NCBI GenBank assembly: GCA_013001595.1
Contig: JABDMH010000135.1
Span: 1-50,432, forward strand
Source of the DNA: Saprospiraceae bacterium
GTDB lineage: Bacteria > Bacteroidota > Bacteroidia > Chitinophagales > Saprospiraceae
DNA length: 50,432 nucleotides
Direction of reading: 5' to 3'
The notes under the pieces were generated by a model. That model worked only from the letters and a program-made list of their open reading frames with translations, was not told the origin of the DNA and made no database searches. The stretch's first letter is position 1, and each line of letters starts with the position of its first letter. The position numbers and the translations under genes are program-made. Below, piece after piece: positions 26,060-34,988 of this stretch.

Positions 26060-26725
26060 TTATAACTTTCGTTCCTTCGTGCGCGACTTTTTTTTTCGCT
26101 TCTTTTCCTTCCATTCATTTCCCAATTCCGAAAGTTGGTCTGTAATGTGATCTACCTGCTCTTCTACAATGCGTGCGATGTTGGTCACATTAATAGGTTC
26201 TCCTCGCATCATTAGAAAGTCTTTGGGTGAGCTGGCGGTTGGAACTATGGCCCACATGAGCACGTAAATCGCTGCTCCCATTCCACCTCCTATTGCAGCG
26301 AGTGCAAAGGCTATTCGAATCCAAATGGGATCCTGAATTCCAAAATAGGCTGCTAAACCGGAGCAGACACCACCCACCATTTTGTCACTGGGATCACGAA
26401 ATAGTTTTCGCCCGGTAGCGTACTCACCAGAGGACTTCGACCGCTGGTCGTCGACTTGATAATCTTCATCATCGAATTCTGCAGGCGTACCAAGTATTGC
26501 TATGGCTTTAGAGACGTCGTTATAGGAAACTATTTGCTTGCCCTTTGTTCGTTCATCAAGCAGCTCGGCCATGCGTTGCTCAATGTCATCAATGATCTCA
26601 TCACTACCTTCGGCATGGCTAAAATGCTGTGCAATTTTCTCCAGATACTCATGCAAGTATGTATACGCATCCTGGTCAATGGTGAATGGCATTCCTCCTA
26701 CATTAATGGTGTGTGTCTTATTCAT
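26060..26725 (-). CDS. PspC-domain membrane protein
   Basis: The protein has 221 residues. The N-terminal part (1-90) is acidic and helical. The PspC domain (about 100-165) has KLFRDPSDKMVGGVCSGLAAYFG followed by a membrane helix ending in LMWAIVP. A very basic C-terminal tail (KEKKRKKKSRTKE) closes the protein. PspC domains act in the envelope-stress response, but the function in Bacteroidota is not settled. The gene overlaps the PadR-family gene by 8 bases, so the two are one transcription unit under the PadR protein. Confidence 0.88.
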   Translation of the reverse strand: MNKTHTINVGGMPFTIDQDAYTYLHEYLEKIAQHFSHAEGSDEIIDDIEQRMAELLDERTKGKQIVSYNDVSKAIAILGTPAEFDDEDYQVDDQRSKSSGEYATGRKLFRDPSDKMVGGVCSGLAAYFGIQDPIWIRIAFALAAIGGGMGAAIYVLMWAIVPTASSPKDFLMMRGEPINVTNIARIVEEQVDHITDQLSELGNEWKEKKRKKKSRTKERKL

Positions 26726-27059
26726 TCTCTACAAGGTTTTTAGTTGATTGATTTACTACATGCACCAGCCGCTGCCAGGTGCCAAGCAGTTCTTTTAAAA
26801 ATTGTGTTCCAGATTCTGTCAGATGGAAGTATTTCCTGGGAGGTCCACTGGTCGATTCTTTCCAGGTGTACGCCAATATGCCCGCATTCTTTAGGCGCGT
26901 CAGTAGTGGATACATGGTACCTTCCACTACGATGAGCTCTTGCTCTTTCAGCCGGGTAATGATATCTGACGGATACATCTCACCTTCTGAAAGAAGGGAT
27001 AAAATACATAGTTCCAATACCCCCTTCCTCATCTGTGCCTTGGTATTTTCTACTTTCAT
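26718..27059 (-). CDS. PadR-family transcriptional regulator
   Basis: The protein has 113 residues from the ATG at 27057-27059; a start 18 bases upstream is less likely. It is a winged helix-turn-helix with the PadR pattern LELCILSLLSEGEMYPSDI, then EGTMYPLLTRLKNAGIL, and a C-terminal dimer helix. PadR proteins are usually repressors of the gene next to them. Upstream lie three TACTAT-type elements that are probably its operators. The target is then its own operon including the PspC protein. Confidence 0.92.
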   Translation of the reverse strand: MKVENTKAQMRKGVLELCILSLLSEGEMYPSDIITRLKEQELIVVEGTMYPLLTRLKNAGILAYTWKESTSGPPRKYFHLTESGTQFLKELLGTWQRLVHVVNQSTKNLVENE

Positions 27060-27080
27060 GACAACAAATATAAGCACTTA

Positions 27081-27130
27081 TATAGTACTATGCAATACAA
27101 AGTACTATAATGACACCTAATACTATATAA
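27081..27130. promoter_or_regulatory. Candidate PadR operator cluster
   Basis: Three related elements occur within 50 bp: the palindrome ATAGTACTAT at 27082-27091, AAGTACTAT at 27100-27108, and AATACTATATA at 27119-27129. They are spaced about 18-19 bp apart and sit 22-70 bp upstream of the PadR gene. TA-rich TACTAT dyads are typical of PadR operators, so autoregulation is likely. Confidence 0.6.
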
Positions 27131-27209
27131 ACGAAGCAAAATGATCGACGAATGTCAACATTTGGTAGAGAATGATTAGCATACTTCTTCGAAAAATAGG
27201 ACAGTGGGC

Positions 27210-27647
27210 CTACAATCTGCGCAGTCTAAAGGTGAACTTGCCATTCCGATCACTGGCTTCCAGGTTTAATTTGTTGCGATTGAGACGATCGATGCTACCA
27301 AAAAGAAAGAAATCTTCGCGGTTGAGAAAATCGTAAAAAACAGCATCCACGAAAATCTCCAGGTCGTCTACATCCTCATCTGCAATGATGGACCATTCAC
27401 CTGCGAAAACTGAGCGTAGAGAAAAATCATCGTAAGCTGCCGTATAATCGGGAAAAAACTCTACCACATCATTATGGTATTCGTGCGTAATGTTGTCCCG
27501 AAAAAGGGCGTTGTCTCTCTTGTAGAAGACCTTGTCGAACACCCATGCACCAATCAGTCGATCTTCCTTTCGACGTATTATCCCTTCCTTAGTGCAACTG
27601 GAGACACCTATAACACCTATCAATAGCCAGAGTAACAAGTGCTTCAT
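27210..27647 (-). CDS. Lipocalin-like lipoprotein
   Basis: The protein has 145 residues from the ATG at 27645-27647, whose product begins MKHLLLW and has a lipobox ending VSSC. A start 27 bases upstream would precede the signal with basic residues. The mature part opens with RLIGAWVFDKVFY, as in many small lipocalin-like Bacteroidota lipoproteins that start with a LxGxW motif. No ligand or reaction can be named. It is a single gene with no close partner. Confidence 0.65.
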   Translation of the reverse strand: MKHLLLWLLIGVIGVSSCTKEGIIRRKEDRLIGAWVFDKVFYKRDNALFRDNITHEYHNDVVEFFPDYTAAYDDFSLRSVFAGEWSIIADEDVDDLEIFVDAVFYDFLNREDFFLFGSIDRLNRNKLNLEASDRNGKFTFRLRRL

Positions 27648-27893
27648 TTGTATTGCTTTTGGTTTTAACTTCAAGTTACCAGATCATTTAATGTAAAACA
27701 CGCATTATCAGGCCATTAAACATAAATTAACATCAACTTTAAAGACCTGTTAAGGCCTGTATACGAAACGAACGCTGATTATCGTTAGTAGACCTATGGT
27801 CCATGAAGTCCGTATCTAATGACCTAGACATAAGCACCTTTATCATATCGCATGTCAAGAAGATAGGATTGTATATCTTTGGCTGCTCACAAA

Positions 27894-28877
27894 ATGTTCT
27901 CTATGGACTATAGCACACTCCAGCTCATTGGCGGCATCGCTTTTGTCGTATTAATCATTATCGAAATCATCTTCAGTCTCAAATATGAGCCTGAACTATA
28001 CGAATGGAAAGATCTAGCCGCCAGTTCATCAATGGGCATTGGTTCTGTCTTTGTAGCAATCGGCACTAAGGCGCTGACTCTTGCCTTTTTCTTCAGTGTT
28101 TATTACTTCTTCAATCCAGAGGTCGATGGTATCCGCATCAATCTTCTCGGCTACGAGGCTTTTGGTTGGGCATGGTATACTTGGCTGATTTGTCAATTTT
28201 TGGATGATTTTAGCTACTATTGGTTTCATAGGGCGAATCATGAAGTGAGGTTCTTTTGGGCTGCTCACATTGTACATCATTCATCCGATCACTTCAATTT
28301 AGGTACGGGTATTCGCAACGGCTGGTTCACACTACTCTACAAGCCACTCTTTTACATGTGGCTTCCCGTACTTGGCTTTCACCCAATCATGGTAGTAACT
28401 TGCATGATCATCGAGTCTTTGTGGCAATTCCAACTTCACACCCAATTTATTCCTAGATTGGGATGGCTAGAAAAATTTCTTAATGCCCATAAGCATCACC
28501 ATGTGCATCATGCTTCAAACCTTGAATATCTTGACAAAAATCACGGTGGATACCTTAATCTATTTGACAAGTTGTTTGGTACATTCAAGGACCTTGATGA
28601 ATCCAATGAGACACACTTTGGCGTTCTACATCCACCCAATTCGTATCATCCATGGCACATTCTAACCCATGAGTACAGAGATATTTGGCGTGACGTGAAG
28701 AATGCAAAAACCTGGAAAGGAAGATTTATGTACGCCTTTGGCCCTCCGGGATGGAGTGAGGATGGATCGCGAAAAACCGTACGTCAAATTCAAAAGGAGA
28801 TGAAGGAAAAGAACATTAAGTCTCAGGCTGAAATGCCACCAGAAGTTTTTGCTCAGCACACTGAGGTCGTTGGATAA
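27894..28877 (+). CDS. Sterol desaturase/fatty acid hydroxylase family protein
   Basis: From the ATG at 27894 the protein has 327 residues; ATG 27903 is also possible. The in-frame TTG at 27879 overlaps a TATCTTTG box at 27874-27881 and is unlikely. Four or more membrane helices are interrupted by histidine clusters: HRANH, HIVHHSSDH and HKHHHVHH. These are the di-iron ligands of the fatty acid hydroxylase superfamily. The enzyme oxidises a lipid, sterol or carotenoid-like substrate with oxygen at the inner membrane. The substrate cannot be told from the sequence. Confidence 0.9.
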   Translation: MFSMDYSTLQLIGGIAFVVLIIIEIIFSLKYEPELYEWKDLAASSSMGIGSVFVAIGTKALTLAFFFSVYYFFNPEVDGIRINLLGYEAFGWAWYTWLICQFLDDFSYYWFHRANHEVRFFWAAHIVHHSSDHFNLGTGIRNGWFTLLYKPLFYMWLPVLGFHPIMVVTCMIIESLWQFQLHTQFIPRLGWLEKFLNAHKHHHVHHASNLEYLDKNHGGYLNLFDKLFGTFKDLDESNETHFGVLHPPNSYHPWHILTHEYRDIWRDVKNAKTWKGRFMYAFGPPGWSEDGSRKTVRQIQKEMKEKNIKSQAEMPPEVFAQHTEVVG

Positions 28878-28949
28878 TGTAACTCTATATCCTCAGGCGA
28901 ATCTTTGCTTAAGAAGGTGTTTATCACTTCACAGCATCCCTTACTGGGT

Positions 28950-29366
28950 CTACAGCTTATTGACTTTCTTCTCAAAAGCGATTTGCTTCGTATAATAGTT
29001 GTAGAAAAACATGATGCCCGTCACAATGCCCTTCGTGACGTATTGGTGGTCGTCAAAAAACTCAATTTTACTGATCCAGTAGATCAATAAAGTACTGACC
29101 GCAATGCCTATTATAGAAAAAGACATCGACAATAAGAAAGTTGTGCGCACCTTCCGCTTCAGGGCGAAAATGAATTTCTTTTGTAAGAAAAAATTGACAA
29201 GAAATCCACAGCTGGCAGAAATGATGTTCGATGAGATCTTGCCCAGCCCCGCATAGTAAAGCGCTAAGTACAAGGTGTAGTCTACAATAGTTGCCAGTAG
29301 GGAGGTACTGGCAAATTTTGCCTTAGGTAGGATAAAGTCTCTTGCAATGCCACGCAGGTTCATCAT
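28950..29366 (-). CDS. GtrA-family membrane protein
   Basis: The protein has 138 residues and four hydrophobic helices in the GtrA pattern, with FASTSLLATIVDYTLYLAL, then SCGFLVNFFLQKKFIF, and a final helix near FFYNYYTKQIAF. GtrA-like proteins are linked to movement of lipid-linked sugars in cell-surface polysaccharide synthesis. No glycosyltransferase gene lies next to it. It converges with the fatty acid hydroxylase gene and stands alone. Confidence 0.85.
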   Translation of the reverse strand: MMNLRGIARDFILPKAKFASTSLLATIVDYTLYLALYYAGLGKISSNIISASCGFLVNFFLQKKFIFALKRKVRTTFLLSMSFSIIGIAVSTLLIYWISKIEFFDDHQYVTKGIVTGIMFFYNYYTKQIAFEKKVNKL

Positions 29367-29563
29367 ACTAACAGAGCTCTCTTAGAGATCACGCCGAAAC
29401 TAGACAATTCATATCAAAACGATTTGCAATTTTCGTCAATTTCAACTAACCCACTTAAAACGTATCGCACAATATCTGTACTAACATAGTCTTTGGTAGC
29501 TTATACTCTTCGAACTGCAGCTTTTAGCCAAGAAACTCGTACATTCTGTAAATTTTACACTCT

Positions 29564-30397
29564 ATGAATATCAATAGAAAGTCCTTTTTAAGAACACTAG
29601 GTGGAGCTTTGTTTAGCACCGGCCTATACCTTAAATCACCAATGTACGACCCTGCTAAGTCAGAAAGTGGGCTTAAGTTGGGGTTGGCTTCCTACACTTT
29701 GAGAAAGTTTACGCTAGATCAAGTCATCACCTTTTGCCATTTGCTCGGCATTGGTGAACTGGCACTCAAGAGTATGCACCTCCCATTAGATAGCTCACCT
29801 CAAGACATTATAAAAGTCGCTGGTGAGGTGAGGTCCGCTGGAATTAATCTTTATGGTGCAGGGGTTGTCTACATGAAATCTCCGGAGGAAGTGACCAATG
29901 CCTTCACCTATGCGCAAAAAGCCGGCATGAAGGTTATCATCGGGGTGCCTAATCATGATCTATTACCCCTGGTAGAGTCAAAGGTTAAAGCCACCAATAT
30001 AAAATTGGCCATCCACAACCATGGACCTGGCGATGAGCTCTATCGCACGCCTGCTGTGGCCTACGAACTAGTTAAAGATATGGACCCAAGGATGGGGCTT
30101 TGCATAGATATAGGTCATGTCGTCCGGATTGACGAGGATCCCATTGAGGATATAAGAAACTTCGCAGACCGATTATTTGACCTACACCTTAAAGACGTCA
30201 ATAAGGCTGAAGCTGATGGACACAGTGTAGAAATTGGACGTGGAATAATTGACATCCCCGCCGTTCTGGAGGCATTGGTCAAGGTAAAATATGCTGGTAT
30301 TATGGGACTCGAATATGAGAAAGACGGCGATGATCCCATAGCCGGTCTTGCCGAATCAATCGGTTATGTCCGCGGTGTGATGCGAATGATGCAGTAA
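29564..30397 (+). CDS. Exported sugar phosphate isomerase/epimerase-like TIM barrel
   Basis: The protein has 277 residues. A short N-terminal RKSFLRTLGGALFSTG segment resembles a Tat or Sec signal. The body is an AP-endonuclease-2-type TIM barrel: LGLASYTLRKF near the start, KLAIHNHGPGDE, then LCIDIGHVVRIDEDP and FDLHLKDVNKA, ending at LGLEYEKDGDDP. The conserved His, Asp and Glu positions fit metal-dependent sugar isomerases and epimerases. With the downstream RraA-like gene, 31 bases away, it likely forms a two-gene unit acting on a sugar or sugar acid in the periplasm. Confidence 0.82.
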   Translation: MNINRKSFLRTLGGALFSTGLYLKSPMYDPAKSESGLKLGLASYTLRKFTLDQVITFCHLLGIGELALKSMHLPLDSSPQDIIKVAGEVRSAGINLYGAGVVYMKSPEEVTNAFTYAQKAGMKVIIGVPNHDLLPLVESKVKATNIKLAIHNHGPGDELYRTPAVAYELVKDMDPRMGLCIDIGHVVRIDEDPIEDIRNFADRLFDLHLKDVNKAEADGHSVEIGRGIIDIPAVLEALVKVKYAGIMGLEYEKDGDDPIAGLAESIGYVRGVMRMMQ

Positions 30398-30428
30398 CAT
30401 TTTTTTTATTGATTTTAACCATGGAAAG

Positions 30429-31403
30429 ATGCGGAAACCACAAACGAAAATAGCCCTAAGAAAAGCCCATTTAATGTGCCTATTACTTGCCTTCTGCTGT
30501 ACATTTCTCAAGAGTCAGGACCAGCCTCCACCCCTACCCTATACACTATCAGCCCAACAAATGAAAGACTACAGTCAAGCGTTTGAGGGAGAACGGTTTG
30601 CAGACAATCGTCCGAAAGTGTCGGATCAAATTTTAGAGCGGATGCGTCTGGTAACCATCGAAGAGGCTTGGAGTGTTCTAAAGAGCCATGGCTATAACAA
30701 CCAATATCAAGGTAAATGGGTAATGACTCACGAGAACCCTAATCTAGTGGGCAGAGCTGTGACTTGCGATTTTATACCCTACCGACCCGATGTTGCTGAG
30801 GAGGTCGTGTCACAAGCACGTACACAAGGCCTTGCAGGAAGAGATAAACACTGGGTCATGGACCGCCTGACAACTGGAGATGTATTGGTGGTTGATTTGA
30901 TGGATAAACAAATTGGCGGAGGACTCATTGGGGACAATCTTGCCAATATGGTCTATCAAAAAACCGGCACGGGTGCAGTAATTTGGGGCAGTGCCCGTGA
31001 TCTCGCTGGTGTGCTTGAACTTGAAGATTTCCAAGTGTTCACTAGAAATTGGGATCCGGCAACTTCGTCGTCCTACGGTAAAACGATGGTCATAGGGTAT
31101 AATACTCCAATAACAGTAGGTCGGGCCTCGGTCATGCCTGGAGATGTGGTCCTTGGTTTACGTGAGGGGATTGTATTCATTCCGGCCCACCTTGCCCAAG
31201 AGGTAGTGGAGACATCTGAATACATAAGATTGAAGGATGAGTTCGGGCACATGCGACTACAAGAAGGCAAATATACCGCCGGACAAATAGACGACACCTG
31301 GACCGATGAAATCACCAAGGACTTTCGCTCATGGGTGCGCACTAAGGTAGATTCTCTACCGGCTGAACAGCAAAAAATGCTGCGTGCCAAAGATTGGTTC
31401 TGA
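30429..31403 (+). CDS. Secreted RraA/HMG-aldolase-family protein
   Basis: The protein has 324 residues. An N-terminal hydrophobic signal ends near FLKSQ. The rest is an RraA-fold domain with TGDVLVVDLMD, GGGLIGDNLA and GAVIWGSARDLAGV, including the conserved Arg-Asp pair. It ends with PGDVVLGLREGIVFIPAHLA. Cytosolic relatives include 4-hydroxy-4-methyl-2-oxoglutarate aldolase and the RNase E inhibitor RraA. An exported version is more likely to be an aldolase-like enzyme than an RNase regulator. It follows the isomerase gene by 31 bases on the same strand. Confidence 0.8.
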   Translation: MRKPQTKIALRKAHLMCLLLAFCCTFLKSQDQPPPLPYTLSAQQMKDYSQAFEGERFADNRPKVSDQILERMRLVTIEEAWSVLKSHGYNNQYQGKWVMTHENPNLVGRAVTCDFIPYRPDVAEEVVSQARTQGLAGRDKHWVMDRLTTGDVLVVDLMDKQIGGGLIGDNLANMVYQKTGTGAVIWGSARDLAGVLELEDFQVFTRNWDPATSSSYGKTMVIGYNTPITVGRASVMPGDVVLGLREGIVFIPAHLAQEVVETSEYIRLKDEFGHMRLQEGKYTAGQIDDTWTDEITKDFRSWVRTKVDSLPAEQQKMLRAKDWF

Positions 31404-31506
31404 ATCAGTAAGCACGTTCGAAGTCAAAATTTTTCCCATTCAGGATTTTTGTTCTGAAGTCCCGAGTAATTAATCGTATTTTTTGTAGGAAACGAACAAT
31501 GTCTGC

Positions 31507-32691
31507 ATGCGTTGCTATTTGTCTACTGTAGTACTTTTATTATCTATTGCCCATCAATGCATAGCTCAAGAAAACTTCATATTAAGTAGTCAAGCCGAGG
31601 TTGATAACTTTGGGCTCACGGTGGAGGCTAGCCTATTGGGCAATCTAATCATCAGCAGTACAGGCATACAACAGCTGCATGCACTAAATTCTATTCATCA
31701 CATCAGTGGATTCCTGTATATCCATAACACTGATCGTTTACGCGATTTGCAAGGTTTGGACAGTCTACATTCTATTGGAGGAGGCTTCATTTTACAAGAT
31801 AATAGTCGACTGACCAATTTGCATGGTTTGGGTAGGTTACGAAATATCGGTGCATATGTAACCATCGAAAGAAATGAATCGCTGCAAAACCTTGAGGGGC
31901 TGGGACCCATTATACGAATAGAAGGCGACCTTACGGCATTGCAAAATGCTACCCTGTTCAATTTTCAAGGCCTAGAAGGAGTAAGAGCTATCAGAGGATC
32001 CATAGATTTATGTGACAATCCCAACCTTGTCGATTTTACTGGCCTCGATAATGTGCGAAGTGTAGGAGGGAACATATACATCTATAACTCAGCTGCCTTA
32101 AGAGATTTGTCTGGATTAAATAAACTAGTTCGTATTGGCGGAGAATTTGATTTGGGCGAGAATAGGAAGTTAAGTAGTCTTCAAGGTCTCGAATCCTTGG
32201 AATCGATCAAAGATTGTTTCTATATTTTTAACAATCCATCACTACACAGTATTGAGAAACTTCGGAATCTGAGAACATTGGGAGGGACATTGACAATCAT
32301 TTTTAATGGCCAGTTGGCCAGTTGCGAGATGAAGGGCCTATGCAGTTATTTTCTAGATCGTTCATCCGGAATTAATATTTGGAGAAATGGAAAAACCTGC
32401 AGTAGTAGAGAAGCCATTCAACTTCCATGCACACAAACAAGACCATTTCGTAGTGAAATTTCTCAAGAAGTCAGAGTATTCCCCAATCGCACCAAGGACA
32501 TCGTCTACATCGAGGGCATCGAACAAATATATCACCGAATACAGATCTCTAATTTATCGGGACAGATCCTTTTCGAGACAGAGATAGAACAAAATCATTC
32601 GATAGATTTAGGCCAGTATCCAAATGAAACCTATTGCATTATACTTCAGTCGAAAAATAGTCAAAGTACTCATAGAATTATTAAATGGTAA
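31507..32691 (+). CDS. Secreted LRR-like repeat protein with T9SS sorting domain
   Basis: The protein has 394 residues. A Sec signal ends near IAQE (about residue 20). From 25 to 265 it has about nine repeats of roughly 24 residues of the form L-x-GL-x-x-L-x-x-I-G-G-x-[FI]-x-[IL]-x-x-N, as in receptor-L-domain-like or leucine-rich repeats. The C-terminus (about 315-394) is a type A T9SS sorting domain, beginning VRVFPN and ending RIIKW. It is therefore exported to the cell surface or medium and may bind glycans or proteins. It is a single-gene unit. Confidence 0.82.
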   Translation: MRCYLSTVVLLLSIAHQCIAQENFILSSQAEVDNFGLTVEASLLGNLIISSTGIQQLHALNSIHHISGFLYIHNTDRLRDLQGLDSLHSIGGGFILQDNSRLTNLHGLGRLRNIGAYVTIERNESLQNLEGLGPIIRIEGDLTALQNATLFNFQGLEGVRAIRGSIDLCDNPNLVDFTGLDNVRSVGGNIYIYNSAALRDLSGLNKLVRIGGEFDLGENRKLSSLQGLESLESIKDCFYIFNNPSLHSIEKLRNLRTLGGTLTIIFNGQLASCEMKGLCSYFLDRSSGINIWRNGKTCSSREAIQLPCTQTRPFRSEISQEVRVFPNRTKDIVYIEGIEQIYHRIQISNLSGQILFETEIEQNHSIDLGQYPNETYCIILQSKNSQSTHRIIKW

Positions 32692-32836
32692 GCCACTCAC
32701 ATTTAATTTCCGCTAGAAATTAATTTAGAACAAAACCCTTGTTGGTCATCAAATTCGGATATCATTGCGGTAGACCTACTGCATAATGTGCTTTAAAATC
32801 AAGCGAATAATTTACCTAAACAATTATGGAAATATT

Positions 32837-34279
32837 ATGAGAAAAATACTGACTTATCTTCCTTTTATTTTCCTATTTAGTATTAGTTTACTCTATTGTC
32901 AGGAAAAACCGAATGTTGTTTTTATAGCAATAGATGATCTAAATGACTACGTAGGTTGTATGCAAGGTTCCATTCAAGCACGTACACCTAATATCGATAG
33001 ACTGGCTGAAATGGGAACGTTATTTACAAATGCTCATTGTCAAGCCCCCATCTGTGGACCTTCCAGAGCAAGCATCATGACTGGACTTTACCCCTCAACT
33101 ACTGGAAATTATTTACAAGTCAGGGATAAGCTAATTAAAAGCTCTAATGCTAAAGCTGCCGACGCAGTATTTATGCCTGACTACTTTGAACAACACGGCT
33201 ATCAATCCCTGGGAGTTGGTAAAATCTATCACAATGGTGACGGTGCGAAGACCTTTGATCAGTATGGAGGAAAATTTGATTGGTTTGGACCTAAGCCAGA
33301 GCAGCGCTTAAAATATGATCCTGCATGGTATGATCACAAGATTGGAAGTACACAGACAGATTGGGGTGCCTATCCATCTGAAGATAGTCTTATGACGGAT
33401 TATAAGGTGGCTAACTGGGCGATTGATCAACTCCATAAAAGGCATGAGATGCCATTCTTTCTAGCAGTGGGATTCCTACGACCCCATGTGCCTTGGTACG
33501 TCCCTCAGCACTGGCTTGATCAGTTTCCTATAAATGAAATTAGCACACCTCCTTACCTTTCAAATGACCTTGACGATATTCCCCCTTTCGGAAGAGCTGT
33601 AGCGCATACTCCATGTATGCCAACTACCGAAGAAATGATTGCCTCAGGAGAATGGAAAAATGCAATACAGGCCTACCTAGCATGTATCGCCTTCATGGAC
33701 GCACAAGTTGGCAAAGTGCTTTCTGCTCTTGAGCAATCTAAGTATGCCAACAACACCATCGTAGTGCTTTGGTCTGATCACGGATATCATCTTGGGGAAA
33801 AAAACCGATTTGCAAAGCAAGCGCTCTGGGAGAGAAATTCGCGTACCGTACTGATCTTCAAAACACCAAAGGCTCAGCCGAACCAAGAATGTCATGCACC
33901 CGTACAGCTCTTAGACATTTATCCGACCTTACTTGAGCTATGCGATCTTCCAAAGTATCACCTTGCTGAAGGTCACTCCCTAGTCCCATTGATCAAGAAA
34001 CCTAATACTTCCTGGCCATATCCTGCACTTACCTTTTATGGTGAGAAAAATATAGCCATACGGGACCGACAATATCGGCTTATTCAATATGAAAATGGTT
34101 CCCAAGAATTATACAACATGTCACTCGATCCCAATGAATGGTCGAACCTAGCTCCGGTATCCAGTGAAAAAGGTCATATTGCCCGCCTGCAGCAATTCAT
34201 ACCTAGGACCTGGGCACCACTTTCAAAATATTCCGACTATAAGATTAATGCATACTTTACTGAAAAATCAAGTAAATAG
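32837..34279 (+). CDS. Sulfatase, S1 family (iduronate-2-sulfatase type)
   Basis: From the ATG at 32837 the enzyme has 480 residues and a Sec signal ending near LLYCQ. An in-frame start 51 bases upstream gives a basic extension before the signal and is rejected. The metal-binding start NVVFIAIDDLNDYVG and the formylglycine site CGPSR in PICGPSRASIMTGLYP are intact, as is HVPWYVP. The closest remembered group is iduronate-2-sulfatase-like (S1_7). It should remove sulfate from a uronate-containing glycan. It lies 16 bases before the deformylase-like gene on the same strand. Confidence 0.93.
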   Translation: MRKILTYLPFIFLFSISLLYCQEKPNVVFIAIDDLNDYVGCMQGSIQARTPNIDRLAEMGTLFTNAHCQAPICGPSRASIMTGLYPSTTGNYLQVRDKLIKSSNAKAADAVFMPDYFEQHGYQSLGVGKIYHNGDGAKTFDQYGGKFDWFGPKPEQRLKYDPAWYDHKIGSTQTDWGAYPSEDSLMTDYKVANWAIDQLHKRHEMPFFLAVGFLRPHVPWYVPQHWLDQFPINEISTPPYLSNDLDDIPPFGRAVAHTPCMPTTEEMIASGEWKNAIQAYLACIAFMDAQVGKVLSALEQSKYANNTIVVLWSDHGYHLGEKNRFAKQALWERNSRTVLIFKTPKAQPNQECHAPVQLLDIYPTLLELCDLPKYHLAEGHSLVPLIKKPNTSWPYPALTFYGEKNIAIRDRQYRLIQYENGSQELYNMSLDPNEWSNLAPVSSEKGHIARLQQFIPRTWAPLSKYSDYKINAYFTEKSSK

Positions 34280-34295
34280 CTGTGATTCTCTTCCA

Positions 34296-34934
34296 ATGAT
34301 GATCAAAAGACTAGCTTTCTTAAGTATTGTGTCCCTACTCCTAGCCAGTTGCCTGAACAGGAAAATCACGACACAGAACATAAATACTTTCTCACAAAAG
34401 CAAAGGATGTTGATCTCTAAAGGAGACCAATACCAACCCATGCGTATTTTAAAAATAACCAATCATAAAGATTCATTAGTTCTCAGACGTAAATCTACAG
34501 ATGTTCAGTTATCAGGATCAGATCCAGCACTGGAATTATTTCTCAGCCGTCTATATATGACTGTTACAGATAGTATGTCTTTGGGCGTAGGCATAGCAGC
34601 ACCGCAAGTTGGCGTATTGAAAAACATTATTTGGGTTCAGCGATTCGACAAGGAAGGTTTTCCTTTTGAGCCCTATATTAATCCAAAAATCCTCCAGTAT
34701 TCTATGCTGAAACAAGATTGTTTAGAAGGATGCTTATCGATTCCCGATCGCCGAGATACAACGAACAATCGTGCTTATGCGATTCTGTTAGCGTATGATC
34801 GACCCGACGCCACAAATCATGTAGAGATGGTAGAGGATTTCACTGCGGTCATCTTTCAGCACGAAATAGACCACCTTAAGGGCATCCTCTACCTTGACCA
34901 TTTACAAGAAGAAATTCGAAACGCGCGTAACTAA
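34296..34934 (+). CDS. Peptide deformylase-like lipoprotein
   Basis: The protein has 212 residues from the ATG at 34296. Longer in-frame starts would overlap the upstream sulfatase. The signal ends in LLASC, so the mature protein is lipidated at Cys19. All three deformylase motifs are intact: GVGIAAPQVG, EGCLSIP and HEIDH. The metal ligands Cys, His and His are therefore present. Ordinary deformylase works in the cytosol at the ribosome, so this exported version cannot have that role. It may hydrolyse another amide. It is probably co-transcribed with the sulfatase gene 16 bases upstream. Confidence 0.85.
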   Translation: MMIKRLAFLSIVSLLLASCLNRKITTQNINTFSQKQRMLISKGDQYQPMRILKITNHKDSLVLRRKSTDVQLSGSDPALELFLSRLYMTVTDSMSLGVGIAAPQVGVLKNIIWVQRFDKEGFPFEPYINPKILQYSMLKQDCLEGCLSIPDRRDTTNNRAYAILLAYDRPDATNHVEMVEDFTAVIFQHEIDHLKGILYLDHLQEEIRNARN

Positions 34935-34938
34935 TGCT

Positions 34939-34988
34939 AACGACTTGTAATATTTAGAAGCATCCGCTGCTGCGATGTAGGAGTCGTT
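34939..34988. terminator. Inverted repeat between convergent genes
   Basis: AACGACT (34939-34945) and AGTCGTT (34982-34988) are perfect inverted arms around a smaller CATC/GATG stem. The structure spans the gap between the deformylase-like gene and the oppositely oriented Gfo/Idh/MocA gene, as for a bidirectional terminator. A clear T-run is absent. Confidence 0.4.

Noticed and set aside
34164-34295. N-terminal extension of the deformylase-like protein
   Set aside because: It overlaps the sulfatase in another frame and places a lipobox in the middle of the protein.
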